Shown: in pieces, positions 1-9,528 of the stretch
How positions within the stretch are numbered: position 1 is the stretch's first letter
Layout: the number at the start of each line of letters is the position of its first letter
NCBI GenBank assembly: GCA_025938935.1
Contig: JAPCWB010000001.1
Span: 1,550,001 to 1,614,000 of the forward strand
Direction of reading: 5' to 3'
DNA length: 64,000 bases
DNA from: Novosphingobium sp. MW5
GTDB lineage: Bacteria > Pseudomonadota > Alphaproteobacteria > Sphingomonadales > Sphingomonadaceae
Program-made: the position numbers and the translations under genes
The notes under the pieces: model-generated
What the model was told of the DNA's origin: nothing
Seen by the model: only the letters and a program-made list of their open reading frames with translations
The model's database searches: none

Positions 1-920
1 TGAATGTGGCGCGAGAGCATCGGCAGGATCGCCGTGCCCAGAGCTATGCCGACGATGCCGAGCGGCATCTGGTTGAGCCGGTCGGCCAACTTGAGTAGCG
101 ACAGCGAGCCCTGCGGCAGGCTGGTGGCAAAGAACGTGTCGACCAATTGGCTGATCTGATAGATGCCCGCACCGAAAGTGGCGGGCAGGATGAGCGCGCC
201 CATCTTGCGAACTTCCGGCGTCAGCTTCGGCATGGTGAGCTTGAGCCGCACGCCCGAGCGGTGCGCTTCCCACCAGAGGTAGAGGAACTGCGCCACGCCG
301 GAGATCGAAACTGCAGCGGCGAGACAGTAGCCGACCACCGTATCGTCCGAGCTGGCCCCCCGCAGTTCGCGCCCCAGCAGGATGCCGCTGATCAGGAAGA
401 TGTTCAGCAGGACCGGCGCGAACGCTCCGGGTCCGAAACGCGATCGCGCGTTGAGCAGGCCTGACAACATGGCCACCAGGCTGATGAAGAACAGGTAGGG
501 GAAGGTCACCCGGCTGAGCAGGACGGCCAGGTCGAACTTGCCAGCGACATTCGCATATTCGCGGGCCAGCAGCCAGACGATGCCCGGCATGAAGACCATG
601 GCCACCGCGCTGAAGGCAAACAGCACCCAGACGAAGACCGCGAGGACATCGTCGGCGAACTTCTCGGCCGCCTCTTCGCTGCCCTCTTTGCCGTCCGCCC
701 CGTGCAACGCGCGGCTGTACATAGGCACGAAAGCGACGCTGAAGGCACCTTCCGCAAAAAGGCGGCGGAAGGTGTTGGGGAGCGTGAAGGCGAGCTGGAA
801 CGCGTCCGCCACCAGCCCGGCGCCCAGCACGCGGGCCAGCAGCATGTCGCGGGCAAAGCCGAAGACACGGCTGATCGCCGTCAGCCCGCCAATCGTGCCG
901 ACGTTGCGGATCAGGCTCAT
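1..920 (-). CDS. murJ: Lipid II flippase MurJ (C-terminal part outside window)
   Basis: The frame opens at an ATG at 918-920 and stays open to the window edge, so about 306 N-terminal residues are visible and the C-terminal part is missing. It begins MSLIRNVGTIGGLTAISRVF and continues with the typical MurJ/MviN run (GFARDMLLA, AFQLAFTLPN, FRRLFAEGAF) and repeated hydrophobic helices. The family has about 14 membrane helices with a MATE-like fold. MurJ flips undecaprenyl-linked lipid II across the inner membrane for peptidoglycan synthesis. It lies 25 bp after secB on the same strand, so the two are probably co-transcribed. Identity is secure from the N-terminal signature; nothing can be said about the end. 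Confidence 0.95.
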   Translation of the reverse strand, partial: MSLIRNVGTIGGLTAISRVFGFARDMLLARVLGAGLVADAFQLAFTLPNTFRRLFAEGAFSVAFVPMYSRALHGADGKEGSEEAAEKFADDVLAVFVWVLFAFSAVAMVFMPGIVWLLAREYANVAGKFDLAVLLSRVTFPYLFFISLVAMLSGLLNARSRFGPGAFAPVLLNIFLISGILLGRELRGASSDDTVVGYCLAAAVSISGVAQFLYLWWEAHRSGVRLKLTMPKLTPEVRKMGALILPATFGAGIYQISQLVDTFFATSLPQGSLSLLKLADRLNQMPLGIVGIALGTAILPMLSRHI

Positions 921-945
921 GCCGGATTGCCCCCCAGAGCTGCGA

Positions 946-1464
946 TCAGGCGTTGCCCGCCGGTTCGGCCTCGGCGGTCTGCTGTGCGGCGGCAAGCTGC
1001 TGCGCGTAGAGACCGTTGAAGTCGATCGGGTCGAGCATCACCGGCGGGAAGCCGGCATCGCGCACGGCGTCGGAAATGATGCGGCGGGCGAAGGGGAACA
1101 GGATGCGGGGGGCTTCGGCATAAGTGAAGGCGTGCTCTGCCTCTGCCGGCAGGCCGCGCATGCCGATGAGGCCGCAATAAGTCAGCTCAACGATGAAGGC
1201 GGTGCCGGCTTCGTGCTTGGAAGTGAGCTGGATGCGCAGCTTGACCTCGTGGATCTCGCCTTCGACCTGCTCGGCCTCGACATTCATCTGCACGTCGAGC
1301 TGCGGCGCGTCCTGCCACTGGTAGGACATCGGCGCGTTCGGATTCTCGACCGAGAGATCCTTGACGTACTGCGAGATGACGCCGGCTGCTGGGCCCGTGT
1401 CTTCGCCGTTGGGAGCGGGCGAATCGAGATCGAGATCGGTGATGACGTTGCCTTCGTCGGCCAT
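946..1464 (-). CDS. secB: Protein-export chaperone SecB
   Basis: The 172-residue product starts MADEGNVITDL; I chose this ATG over an upstream in-frame one because an AGGAAC ribosome site lies just before it and because SecB proteins are about 160-170 residues. Conserved SecB features include the YVKDLSVENPNAP segment near residue 30, the LTYCGLIGMRGLP stretch, and the C-terminal FPPVMLDPIDFNGLY block. SecB is a cytosolic tetramer that keeps preproteins unfolded and hands them to SecA. It is followed by murJ (25 bp) and divergent from the Tim44-like gene, sharing a 221-bp intergenic region that should hold both promoters. Confidence 0.96.
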   Translation of the reverse strand: MADEGNVITDLDLDSPAPNGEDTGPAAGVISQYVKDLSVENPNAPMSYQWQDAPQLDVQMNVEAEQVEGEIHEVKLRIQLTSKHEAGTAFIVELTYCGLIGMRGLPAEAEHAFTYAEAPRILFPFARRIISDAVRDAGFPPVMLDPIDFNGLYAQQLAAAQQTAEAEPAGNA

Positions 1465-1685
1465 TTTTCGAAGTTCCTGAAAAAGGGGGAGTGATAGGTT
1501 GCCGGCGCGCCTAGCATCGCGCGTGGCCAGCGGCAACCTCCGCTTTCGTGGCAGCAGGGCATCAATCCGGCGCAAATTCTTGCCCTAATGCCGTCATCCA
1601 CGCGTTGTTCATTTGTCAATGCTACCTATCTGGGGTTAGGAAGAGCCAACGCGCGTGCCTGCACGCATGGAATGAAAGTCCTGCC

Positions 1686-2345
1686 GTGACCGTTCAGATT
1701 GTCATCCTTGCCCTGATCGCAGCCTTCCCGGGCCTGCGTCTCTATTCGGTGCTCGGCCGCCGCGCGGAGCATGAGGAAGAGACGATATCCGGCCGTGTCG
1801 ACGCCGGCTCCGACGCCAAGCTTTCGCAGGTGCCGCTGCCCAAGGGGCTGCCCGTTCCTGCTGGTGCCCAGCGCGAAATTCCGGGCGTGCTTGCTCCCGC
1901 CGAGCGCGCCCTGCGGGAAATCGCCGCGGCTGACCGCCGTTTCGACCTACTCACTTTCCTCGCCGGTGCAGAAGGCGCCTATCGCATGGCGCTCGAAGCC
2001 TATTGGCGCGGTGACAAGGAAGAACTGTCGCACCTCTGCGATGCCGACGTATATGAAGGCTTCGCCAGCGCCATCGATGCCCGCGCGGCTTCGGGCGAAG
2101 TGCTCGACAACCGCCTCGTCCGCATCGAAGAGGCTGTGGTGGTCGAGGCCAGCTACAACGCGCCGATTGCCCGCATCACCGTTCGCTTTACTTCGGACAT
2201 CGCCGCCGTGACCCGTGACGCCAAGGGCAACGTGATCGCCGGCTCGCTGACCGATGCGGTCGAGGCGAAGGACGTCTGGACCTTCAGCCGCAACGTGAAG
2301 TCGGCCGGACCCGACTGGCTTATCGACGAAACCGACGAAGACTGA
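1686..2345 (+). CDS. Tim44/TimA-family membrane-anchored adaptor protein
   Basis: The 219-residue product begins at a GTG (VTVQIVILALIAAF), giving one N-terminal membrane helix of about 18 residues, then a charged linker and a C-terminal Tim44-like domain from about residue 90 (FLAGAEGAYRMALEAYWRGD, with the closing VWTFSRNVKSAGPDWLI). No in-frame ATG fits better. Tim44 domains in mitochondria tether import motors; bacterial versions are thought to act as membrane adaptors and their partner is not established. Its place between secB and mltA, divergent from secB, is an order seen in alphaproteobacteria and suggests an envelope role. Function beyond that is inference. Confidence 0.85.
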   Translation: MTVQIVILALIAAFPGLRLYSVLGRRAEHEEETISGRVDAGSDAKLSQVPLPKGLPVPAGAQREIPGVLAPAERALREIAAADRRFDLLTFLAGAEGAYRMALEAYWRGDKEELSHLCDADVYEGFASAIDARAASGEVLDNRLVRIEEAVVVEASYNAPIARITVRFTSDIAAVTRDAKGNVIAGSLTDAVEAKDVWTFSRNVKSAGPDWLIDETDED

Positions 2346-2356
2346 GGACGCAGCGC

Positions 2357-3583
2357 GTGGGGGGCATGTTTCGGGGCCTTTGCGCCCTTGTTGCAGTAGC
2401 GTTGCTCCCCGCTTGCACGCTCATTCCAAAGACCGTGCCCCCGGCGGGATATCCGTCTGCTCCGGTCCCCGCTCCTACACCGGTTCCGGTTCCAACCCCG
2501 CCGCCTGCCGCCACTGCCGCGCAGCTTGGCGTGCGTGCCGGACCGGCGATCGACACCCTCAACCTCTCGGGAGGCCGGGCGACCGCTGCGCTGCGATCCT
2601 TTTTCGAAAGCTGCCCGCGTCTAATTTCCCGCAACGATAACAGCGGTTTGACGCGCGCTGCGGACTGGAAAGAAGCCTGCGATGCCGCCAAGACCTGGCC
2701 GGCCAGCGACGCCCCCGGCTTCTTCTCCCGCCATTTCGAAACCGCCCGGATTGGTGAGGGCAAGGCCTTTGTCACTGGCTATTACGAACCCGAAATCGCC
2801 GGAACCCGCAACCCGCAGCCCGGTTTCGCGGTGCCGGTCTACCGCCTCCCGCCCGACCTGATCCGCGCCTGGCCGGACGAGATTCCGCCGGAACAGCGCA
2901 CCGGCAATCCCCCGCTGGGCCGGTATGATGAGACCGGCAAGTTCGTCCCCTATCACGACCGCGCAGCGATCGAAGATGGAGCCTTGGCGAACAAGGGTCT
3001 CGAAATCGCCTACGCTGCCGATGCTATCGAGTTCTTTTTCTTGCAGATTCAGGGATCGGGCCGCCTGTTGGCGCCGGACGGCACGGTGATGCGCATCGGC
3101 TATGCCGGCCAGAACGGGCGCGACTATGTCGGCATCGGTTCCCTGATGCGCCAGCGCGGACTGGTGGGCGGGACGACCCAATATCCGACCTCGATGCAGG
3201 GCCTGATGGCCTGGCTGCGGGAAAATCCGGAAGCCGGCAAAGCGATCATGCGGGAGAATCTGTCCTACATTTTCTTCCGCGAAATTATTGGCGACGGTCC
3301 TCTGGGTTCACTCGGCGTGCCGGTGCGCGGACAGTCGAGCGTTGCGGCTGATCCGGCCTTCACCCCGCTCGGCGCGCCAGTCTGGTTGACTCTCGACCGG
3401 CCTGAGGCGAGCGGCCTTTGGATAGCACAGGACACCGGCGGCGCGATCAAGGGAGCCAACCGCTTCGACACCTTCTGGGGAGCTGGCGTCAGCGCGCGCC
3501 AGATCGCCGGCGGCATGACCGGTCGCGGCGAGGCGCTGCTGTTCCTGCCCAAGGGCACGCTGGCCCGGCTGGGCGCACAGTAG
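2357..3583 (+). CDS. mltA: Membrane-bound lytic murein transglycosylase A
   Basis: The product is about 408 residues from a GTG start, or 405 from the ATG at 2366. The N-terminus carries a lipoprotein signal with lipobox LLPAC, then a Pro/Val-rich linker (about residues 30-55). The MltA core follows (TGYYEPEIAGTR, FVPYHDRAAIEDG, FFLQIQGSGRL), and the C-terminal 3D (DPBB) domain has GLWIAQDTGGAIKG and RFDTFWGAG with the conserved Asp residues. MltA cleaves the MurNAc-GlcNAc bond with formation of 1,6-anhydroMurNAc at the outer membrane. It lies 11 bp after the Tim44-like gene and 1 bp before the Smr gene, so it is operonic. Confidence 0.95.
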   Translation: MGGMFRGLCALVAVALLPACTLIPKTVPPAGYPSAPVPAPTPVPVPTPPPAATAAQLGVRAGPAIDTLNLSGGRATAALRSFFESCPRLISRNDNSGLTRAADWKEACDAAKTWPASDAPGFFSRHFETARIGEGKAFVTGYYEPEIAGTRNPQPGFAVPVYRLPPDLIRAWPDEIPPEQRTGNPPLGRYDETGKFVPYHDRAAIEDGALANKGLEIAYAADAIEFFFLQIQGSGRLLAPDGTVMRIGYAGQNGRDYVGIGSLMRQRGLVGGTTQYPTSMQGLMAWLRENPEAGKAIMRENLSYIFFREIIGDGPLGSLGVPVRGQSSVAADPAFTPLGAPVWLTLDRPEASGLWIAQDTGGAIKGANRFDTFWGAGVSARQIAGGMTGRGEALLFLPKGTLARLGAQ

Positions 3584-3584
3584 T

Positions 3585-4157
3585 ATGAAACCGCCGCGGG
3601 GCCTGAGCGCCGAGGAGGCGGCGCTATGGTCGCGCGTGGCGGCGACAGTTAAGCCTCTCCGCCCCCTGCGAAAGCCGGTAGCTGTGACGCCCGACGTGCA
3701 GTCTGCCCCGGCCAAGGTTGCGCCGGCGCAAAATGCTGCCAGGCGCAAGGCGGTCTCGCCGCCGGTCCAGCCTGCTCAACCACCGCGAGAGCCGCAGGTG
3801 GCCACCCGGCACGGCTTGGACTCCACTTGGGACCGGAAGCTGGCCAAGGGCGTCGTCGCGCCGGATTTCACCATCGACCTGCATGGCCATTCGCTGGATA
3901 CGGCGTGGAGCCGGCTCGACCACGGTCTGATCTTGGCTGAGAGCCAAGGTGCCCGAATCGTCCTGGTCGTCACCGGCCGCCCACGTCCGGTCGATCGTGG
4001 CAGCCCACAGGGGCAGCGCGGAGTGATCCGCGCCAAGCTGCTCGATTGGCTCGCCGCCGGCAGCCATGCATCGCGAATTGCGGCGGTTCGCGGCGCCCAT
4101 CCGCGCCATGGCGGGGCTGGGGCGCTTTACCTTGTGCTAAGGCGACCGAGAACCTGA
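3585..4157 (+). CDS. Smr-domain protein (MutS2 C-terminal-like)
   Basis: The 190-residue product starts one base after the mltA stop. Residues 1-75 are basic, Pro/Ala-rich and probably disordered. The Smr domain follows: TIDLHGHSLDTAW (the DLHG motif), RIVLVVTGR and a final block with RGAHPRHGGAGALYLVLRR in place of the usual A...HGGxGA.Y. Smr domains are nucleases that nick or cleave DNA or RNA; stand-alone bacterial Smr proteins include ribosome-rescue endonucleases, but which substrate this one uses cannot be told. It closes the secB-divergent operon; the next gene is convergent and begins 5 bp on. Confidence 0.88.
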   Translation: MKPPRGLSAEEAALWSRVAATVKPLRPLRKPVAVTPDVQSAPAKVAPAQNAARRKAVSPPVQPAQPPREPQVATRHGLDSTWDRKLAKGVVAPDFTIDLHGHSLDTAWSRLDHGLILAESQGARIVLVVTGRPRPVDRGSPQGQRGVIRAKLLDWLAAGSHASRIAAVRGAHPRHGGAGALYLVLRRPRT

Positions 4158-4162
4158 CTTGC

Positions 4163-5558
4163 TCATTCGGTGAGCATGAACTGTTCCCAACGCCCGTTAG
4201 CCCCGCGCTCGGCATAGGTGATCAGCAATAGTGACCTGGTCGGCCAGGTTACCTTGAACACCCGATTTGCAAACCCGCCGCGCAGTCGGGTCGATCCTAA
4301 CTGGTCGACAGATGTGGGGTTCCCAAGCTTTTCCAAGGTTTCGCGGTAATCCGTAAGGGCGCTGCCGGCGAAGTAGTAGCGCCCGTTTTCAGTGAACCGC
4401 GCCGGGTCCACCTCGCCTTTGGTGAGTGCTGCGAGGGTGCTTTTCACATCTTCGACGCGGGGCTGTTCGCCCGTGTCCGCCTGCACGTTCCGGGGCAGGA
4501 CGATCTGGGCGACGGCCTCGGAAATCTTTTCCTCACCCCCACCGAAATCGGCATTGGTCAGAACCACGACCGCTGCCCGCGAGATCGAGCCACACCTGAT
4601 TTTCCGAAAGGAAGCCAACCGATGCGCCACCATGCGCGATGCGCGTGCGGCCTCCGGAGGTGGTGCGGAATACGCCAAGGCCATAATTGGTTGTCGTGCC
4701 GTCACTGAGGATCACCGGCTGTTCCTGTTGCTCCCAGTCCTCACGCGGAAGGAGCTTGCGTTCGATCCGGGCGATGTCCCACTTAGCAAGTTCTTCCGCG
4801 CTCATGGCGAGTTCGCCAGCCGCCCAGAGCCAGCCGGGTGCCGGCGGCTTGGCCGTGCGGACCGGACCCAGGGCAAATCGGTGATGGCCTTCGGGAAAGC
4901 CCGGGCCATTGGTGGAATCAAGCGGCACGGGATGGATGCCGATGGGTTTGAAAAGCTTCTTTTCGAACTGGTTCCACAAGGGTTCGCCGCCCGCCTTCTC
5001 GGCGATCATCCCGGCCACGACATAGCCCGTGTTCGAATACTGCCAGCGCGCGCCAGGTTGGTAATCAAGGGGTTTTCGTCCCCAACGCTCGACTATGCCG
5101 CTCGGCGTGGTCGGCTGTTCCATTGCAGTAAAGGCATAATCCTGCGGCCAGTAATCCTGCAGTCCGGACGTGTGGCTCAGCAACTGGCGGATGGTGATGC
5201 GATCAGCCCCTGTAACTTCAGGCAGATATTTGGCGACCTTGTCATCAAGCGACAGCTTCCCCTCGTTCTCCAACATGAGCATGAGGGCAGCCAGGAACTG
5301 CTTGGAAATGGAAGCGATCTGGAAGCGCATCTGCGGGGTCGCTTCGCCTCGAGATGCCGATGCCTTCCCCCACGCCCGCGACAGGACAATCTTGCCATCG
5401 CGTACCACCGCCACCTGGGCGGCCGGGATTCCGGTATCCGCAAGGATGCGGCTCACGGAGGTATCGATTTGTGCCGTCTCCTCAGGCGTTAGAGCCTGGG
5501 CAAGCGCGGACGCGGGGGCGAGTAGAGCGGCAAGGGCCGCAAATGTTGTGAACCTCAT
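4163..5558 (-). CDS. Serine hydrolase, beta-lactamase/penicillin-binding class C family (frame broken)
   Basis: Start MRFTTFAALAALLAPASALA is a signal peptide. The SxxK motif (ASISKQF), the YxN motif (YSNTGY) and HGG (IAHGGASVGF) are all present, as in class C beta-lactamase-fold esterases, peptidases and amidases. The frame breaks at GATCTCG (complement of 4580-4586): the upstream frame reads ENQVWLDL and the downstream frame resumes at RAAVVVLTNADFGGG. The span is 1396 bases, one more than a multiple of three, and removing one C (GATTCG) restores a 464-residue protein. The family function is broad and the substrate unknown. It is convergent with the Smr gene. Confidence 0.85.
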
Positions 5559-5693
5559 GGGCGCCAAACCTAACCGGCTCGCCCGATTAGTCCACACCGC
5601 AGATGGCCGCGCCATTGTCACATTGCTGTCAAGAAACTAGCCCCTCGCGCGGGATAGTATCGATTCGAACCTTCGTTTCGAAAGGGAAGACGT

Positions 5694-6341
5694 ATGTTTG
5701 CATGGTTCCAGCGGCTGCTGCCGAAGTCGGGCGATTTCTACGAACTTTTCGAAGGCCATGGCGCGACGATTGTTGCCGCAGCCGTCGCGCTCGACAGTTT
5801 GGCGCGAGGGCAGGGCGACGCCCATGTCGCCATCGCCACGATCCGCGATCGTGAGCATGATGCCGACGACATCATCCGCAAGACGCTGACCGAGGTCCGC
5901 CAGACCTTCCTTGCCCCCTTTGACCGCGGCGCCATCACCTCGCTGATCGGAGCGATGGACGATGTGATCGATGAAATGCAGTCGGCCGCCTCGGCCGTCG
6001 AGCTGTACGAATTCGCGAGCTTCGATCCGCATATGCAGGAAATCGCCGGAATTTCACTGAAAGCGGCAAACATCATCGCCGAGGCCCTGCCCCTGCTGCG
6101 CGATGTCGAGCGCAACGGGGACCGCCTGCACAAGCTGACCGGCGAGCTGGTGAGCTTGGAGGGCAAGGTCGACCTGCTGCACGACGCCGGCATGAAGCAG
6201 CACTACCAGCGCGCCCGCGACGGCGGCAACACGCTCGATTTCATCGTCGCGCGCGAAATCTACAAGCACCTTGAGCGCATCGCCGACGCTTTCGAGGATG
6301 TCGCCAACGAAATCGACAGCCTCGTCATCGACCACGCCTGA
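5694..6341 (+). CDS. DUF47 family PhoU-like phosphate transport accessory protein
   Basis: The 215-residue, all-helical product starts MFAWFQRLLPKSGDFYELFE after a GGGAAG ribosome site. The FYELFE opening, the REHDADDIIRKTLTEV segment and the closing HLERIADAFEDVANEIDSLVI are typical of DUF47 proteins, which resemble PhoU and are encoded beside Pit transporters. The gene is 23 bp upstream of the pit gene, so it is co-transcribed. The likely role is to tune phosphate uptake through Pit; direct biochemical function is not established for the family. Confidence 0.92.
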   Translation: MFAWFQRLLPKSGDFYELFEGHGATIVAAAVALDSLARGQGDAHVAIATIRDREHDADDIIRKTLTEVRQTFLAPFDRGAITSLIGAMDDVIDEMQSAASAVELYEFASFDPHMQEIAGISLKAANIIAEALPLLRDVERNGDRLHKLTGELVSLEGKVDLLHDAGMKQHYQRARDGGNTLDFIVAREIYKHLERIADAFEDVANEIDSLVIDHA

Positions 6342-6364
6342 TCCGGCGCTGAAGGAGAACGGCA

Positions 6365-7363
6365 ATGCACGAGCTTGCCATGCCCCTGCTTATAGGCCTC
6401 GTCATCATGGCGCTGGCCTTCGACTTCCTCAACGGCCTGCACGACGCCGCGAACTCGATCGCGACCGTGGTTTCAACGCGGCTCCTTTCCCCTGTGATGG
6501 CCGTCGTTTTCGCGGCCTTCGGCAATTTCGCGGCCTATTGGCTGGTGGGGCTGCATGTTGCCGAGACGATCGGCAAGGGCATTATCGATCCCGATACCGT
6601 GACGCCTGCGGTTGTGTTCGGGGCACTTGTCGGAGCGATGTTCTGGAACATTGTCACCTGGCTGAAGGGTATCCCCTCGTCGTCCAGCCACGCGCTGATC
6701 GGCGGACTGCTCGGTGCCGGCATCGCGCATGGCGGTACGGGTTCGGTCGGCGGCCCCAAGACCATCGAGACCTTCCTCGCCATCTTCATGTCGCCGCTGC
6801 TTGGCATGGCGATCGCCATGGCTCTGGTCCTGCTGACCAGCTGGCTGTTCCGCGCCTTCCAGCCCCGCAAGGCCGAGAGCGTCTTCAAGGTGATGCACCT
6901 GTTCTCATCCGCCGCCTATTCGATCAGCCACGGCGGCAACGATGCGCAGAAGACCATGGGCATCATTTCCGTGCTGCTATACTCGACCGGTCACTTGGGC
7001 GGGAAGTTTCACGTGCCCGACTGGGTGGTGCTGTCCTGCTACGGCGCCATAGCTCTCGGCACGCTTTCGGGCGGGTGGAAGATCATCAAGACGATGGGCA
7101 CCAAGATCACTAAGCTGAACCACCACACGGGATTCTGCGCCAGTACGGCGGGTTCGATCGTGGTCTTCGGCGCTTCGTCGGTCGGCATTCCGATCTCGAC
7201 CACACATGCGATCACCGGGTCGGTGATCGGCACCGGCGTTGCGCGCCGGGCAAGTGCCGTGCGCTGGGGAATTGCGGCAAACGTGGTCGCAGCCTGGTTC
7301 ATCACCATCCCGATGAGCGCGCTGGTAGGCGCCGCCTTCTATGGCCTCACCCTGTTGTTCTGA
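6365..7363 (+). CDS. pit: Low-affinity inorganic phosphate transporter, Pit/PiT family
   Basis: The 332-residue polytopic membrane protein follows a clear GAAGGAGA ribosome site. It has the two duplicated PiT signatures: FDFLNGLHDAANSIATVVSTR near the N-terminus, and SISHGGNDAQKTMG in the middle with SIPISTTHAITG-type residues near the C-terminus (VGIPISTTHAITGSVIG). PiT carriers import metal-phosphate with protons across the inner membrane. It is the second gene of the DUF47-pit unit and is followed by two strong hairpins, so the operon ends here. Confidence 0.95.
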   Translation: MHELAMPLLIGLVIMALAFDFLNGLHDAANSIATVVSTRLLSPVMAVVFAAFGNFAAYWLVGLHVAETIGKGIIDPDTVTPAVVFGALVGAMFWNIVTWLKGIPSSSSHALIGGLLGAGIAHGGTGSVGGPKTIETFLAIFMSPLLGMAIAMALVLLTSWLFRAFQPRKAESVFKVMHLFSSAAYSISHGGNDAQKTMGIISVLLYSTGHLGGKFHVPDWVVLSCYGAIALGTLSGGWKIIKTMGTKITKLNHHTGFCASTAGSIVVFGASSVGIPISTTHAITGSVIGTGVARRASAVRWGIAANVVAAWFITIPMSALVGAAFYGLTLLF

Positions 7364-7390
7364 CACGCAGGCAAAGGGACGAATGAGAAG

Positions 7391-7416
7391 AGGCCGGGCG
7401 CAAGTCCGGCCTTTTT
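7391..7416 (+). terminator. Rho-independent terminator after pit
   Basis: A stem AGGCCGG (7391-7397) pairs with CCGGCCT (7406-7412) across an 8-base loop and is followed by TTTT. It lies 27 bp after the pit stop codon, on the right strand to end the DUF47-pit transcript. Confidence 0.85.
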
Positions 7417-7431
7417 CCTTTGGCGCAAAAC

Positions 7432-7467
7432 AAAAAAATGGCCCGGTCCTTGCGGGCCGGGCCTTTT
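7432..7467. terminator. Bidirectional terminator between pit and rimO
   Basis: A second stem GGCCCGG (7440-7446) pairs with CCGGGCC (7457-7463). It has a run of A on its left (7432-7438) and TTTT on its right, so it can work in both directions and should end rimO transcription from the minus strand as well as back up the terminator at 7391. The 100 bp from here to the rimO stop hold no convincing gene. Confidence 0.8.
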
Positions 7468-7576
7468 GAAGTCTTTGGGAGAGGATGCCTGAAAGGCCCG
7501 ACCTATATGCGTTTCGAATCGCAATGCTGCAAGTGCGAAAAGGGCGATAGCAATTGCAAGAAACGCAACAGACGGT

Positions 7577-8956
7577 TCAGTTTCCAGCAATCGCTCCAAA
7601 CAGGTCGTGTGCGTCCGAATCCTCGATAGTGGCCATGACCACGTCACCGGGGGCGAGGGTGGGCGGGACTTCGCGCAGATAGACCGCGCCGTCGATCTCG
7701 GGCGCGTCTGCCTGGCTACGGGCGGTTGCACCAATGTCACCGTCCTCGTCGGGTTCACCCACTTCGTCGATGATCACCGGGATTGTCCGGCCCACCTTGG
7801 CTGCCAGTTTGGCGGCGGAAATCCGCTCGGTCACTTCCATGATCCGGGCGTAGCGCTCTTCCTTGACCGCTTCGGGCACAGGATCTGGCAGATTGTTTGC
7901 CGCGGCACCTTCGACCGGTTCGAAGCGGAATGCGCCTACCCGGTCGAGTTGCGCCTGCTCAAGCCAATCAAGCAGGTAGCGGAAATCGGCCTCGGTCTCA
8001 CCGGGGAAGCCGACGACGAAGCTCGATCGGATGGCGATGTCCGGGCAGACCTGCCGCCACGACGCGATGCGCTCGAGTACCTTGGCCTCGTTCGCAGGGC
8101 GCTTCATGGCGCGCAGGACATTGGGGCTGGCGTGCTGGAACGGAATGTCGAGATAGGGCGTCACAAGCCCCTCGGCCATCAGCGGGATCACCGCATCGAC
8201 GTGGGGATAGGGATAGACATAATGCAGCCGCACCCAAGGCGGAGTGCCATCCGGGCAGCGCAGGTTGCCGAGTTCGCGGGCCAGATCGGTCATGTGGGTA
8301 CGGACCGGGCGGCCCTTCCACATGCGTTCCTCGTGCCGCACGTCGACCCCGTAGGCCGAAGTGTCCTGGCTGATGACCAGCAGTTCGCGGGTTCCCGCGG
8401 CGACCAGCTTTTCCGCCTCGCGCAGCACCGCGTCGATCCTCCGGCTGGCCAGTTTGCCGCGCAGCGAAGGGATGATGCAGAACGCGCAGGCGTGGTTACA
8501 GCCTTCTGAAATCTTGAGGTAGCTGTAGTGGCGCGGCGTCAGCTTGACGTCCATCTGGGGTATGAGATCGATGAACGGCCCTTGCGTGGGCGGCGCGGCC
8601 TCATGTACGGCCTCGACCACGGCTTCGTACTGGTGTGCGCCGGTGACGGCGAGAACATCGGGGAACTTGGCGCGGATCACCTCAGCTTCGTTGCCCATGC
8701 AGCCGGTGACGATCACGCGGCCATTTTCGGCAATTGCCTCGCCAATCGCGGCCAGGCTTTCCTCTTTGGCGCTGTCGAGAAAGCCGCAGGTGTTGACCAG
8801 CACAACGTCTGCCCCGGCATAGTCGGGGCTCATGGCATAGCCATCGGCGCGAAGCTTGGTCAGGATGCGCTCGGAATCGACGAGAGCCTTGGGGCAGCCG
8901 AGGCTGACCATGCCGACCTTCTTCTGGTCAGGAATCGTGGTGGTAGATGAGGACAT
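7577..8956 (-). CDS. rimO: Ribosomal protein uS12 methylthiotransferase RimO
   Basis: The 459-residue product starts at [23 protein letters not shown]; an in-frame start seven codons upstream is less likely. It has the N-terminal UPF0004 domain with three Cys (SLGCPK, VNTCGF, VTGCMG) for one 4Fe-4S cluster. The radical-SAM motif [11 protein letters not shown] supplies the second cluster and SAM, and a C-terminal TRAM domain follows. RimO adds a methylthio group to an Asp of ribosomal protein S12. GCNHACAFC with SLRGKLASR distinguishes RimO from the tRNA enzyme MiaB. It stands alone, convergent with pit. Confidence 0.95.
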   Translation of the reverse strand: MSSSTTTIPDQKKVGMVSLGCPKALVDSERILTKLRADGYAMSPDYAGADVVLVNTCGFLDSAKEESLAAIGEAIAENGRVIVTGCMGNEAEVIRAKFPDVLAVTGAHQYEAVVEAVHEAAPPTQGPFIDLIPQMDVKLTPRHYSYLKISEGCNHACAFCIIPSLRGKLASRRIDAVLREAEKLVAAGTRELLVISQDTSAYGVDVRHEERMWKGRPVRTHMTDLARELGNLRCPDGTPPWVRLHYVYPYPHVDAVIPLMAEGLVTPYLDIPFQHASPNVLRAMKRPANEAKVLERIASWRQVCPDIAIRSSFVVGFPGETEADFRYLLDWLEQAQLDRVGAFRFEPVEGAAANNLPDPVPEAVKEERYARIMEVTERISAAKLAAKVGRTIPVIIDEVGEPDEDGDIGATARSQADAPEIDGAVYLREVPPTLAPGDVVMATIEDSDAHDLFGAIAGN

Positions 8957-9012
8957 GGGCGCGGCACATAGGCGCATTTGTGCCCCGCGTCACCTGCCGC
9001 TAGGAATGCACC

Positions 9013-9528
9013 ATGCGGATCGAGATCACCAAGGGCGAAAAAGACGACGCGATTGCCGTCACGCGTGACGATGGCAGCACTGCCTTCACGGGGTTTCCCA
9101 AGAAGGGGCCAGTGCCGCATGACGGTGTTCATTTCTTTGTCGAGCAAGAGCTTGGCTTGGCCCGGGGCTTCTGGGGTATGGTCTCGGCCGGCCATCATCC
9201 TGAGGAGCTGGCCGAACTGGCCAAAGCTGCCGGACACGCCAGTGCGAAACGCTTTGGGGATCCAGACCCGGCTATCATCGAGCTTCTCCAGTGCCGAACG
9301 TCTGGTGGAATGCTATGAGGCGGATCTGTGGTCCCCCGGGGGCGATGATATGGCAGCCTTTGTCGATTTCGCGCGGATCGCCTGCGAAAGTTCGCTAGTG
9401 CCATTACCTGACCAGTTGGAAGCGCAGGCGGCCAATATCCGCGCGGCGATCGCGCAGTTTGCGAAAGACTGGAAGGCTATGCCAGCGGGCGGCACCATGC
9501 GATTGGAATGGCTTGAGGGGGTGGATAA
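9013..9528 (+). CDS. Conserved hypothetical protein, frame broken twice
   Basis: I do not recognise this family. The first part (MRIEITKGEKDDAIAVTRDD..., with VPHDGVHFFVEQELGL and GHHPEELAELAKAAGH) is soluble and ends in frame near AIIELLQ. The continuation ERLVECYEADLWSPGGDD lies in the next frame, implying one surplus base at CAGTGC (9289-9294). Near the end a run of five G (9517-9521) would, with one more G, give a TAA stop at 9526-9528 that overlaps the ATG of the next gene (TAATG). With both corrections the length is a multiple of three and the protein has 171 residues. That end point is inference; as printed the second frame runs on to 9646. Confidence 0.65.

Noticed and set aside
4163..5558. 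Calling the serine hydrolase a true pseudogene or a resistance beta-lactamase
   Set aside because: The break is the shared GATCTCG artefact, and SxxK/YxN/HGG motifs are shared with many esterases and peptidases, so resistance cannot be claimed.
7470..7576. A short hydrophobic peptide on the minus strand after rimO (FLAIAIALFALAALRF)
   Set aside because: The frame has no good start or ribosome site and runs through the bidirectional terminator, so translation is unlikely.
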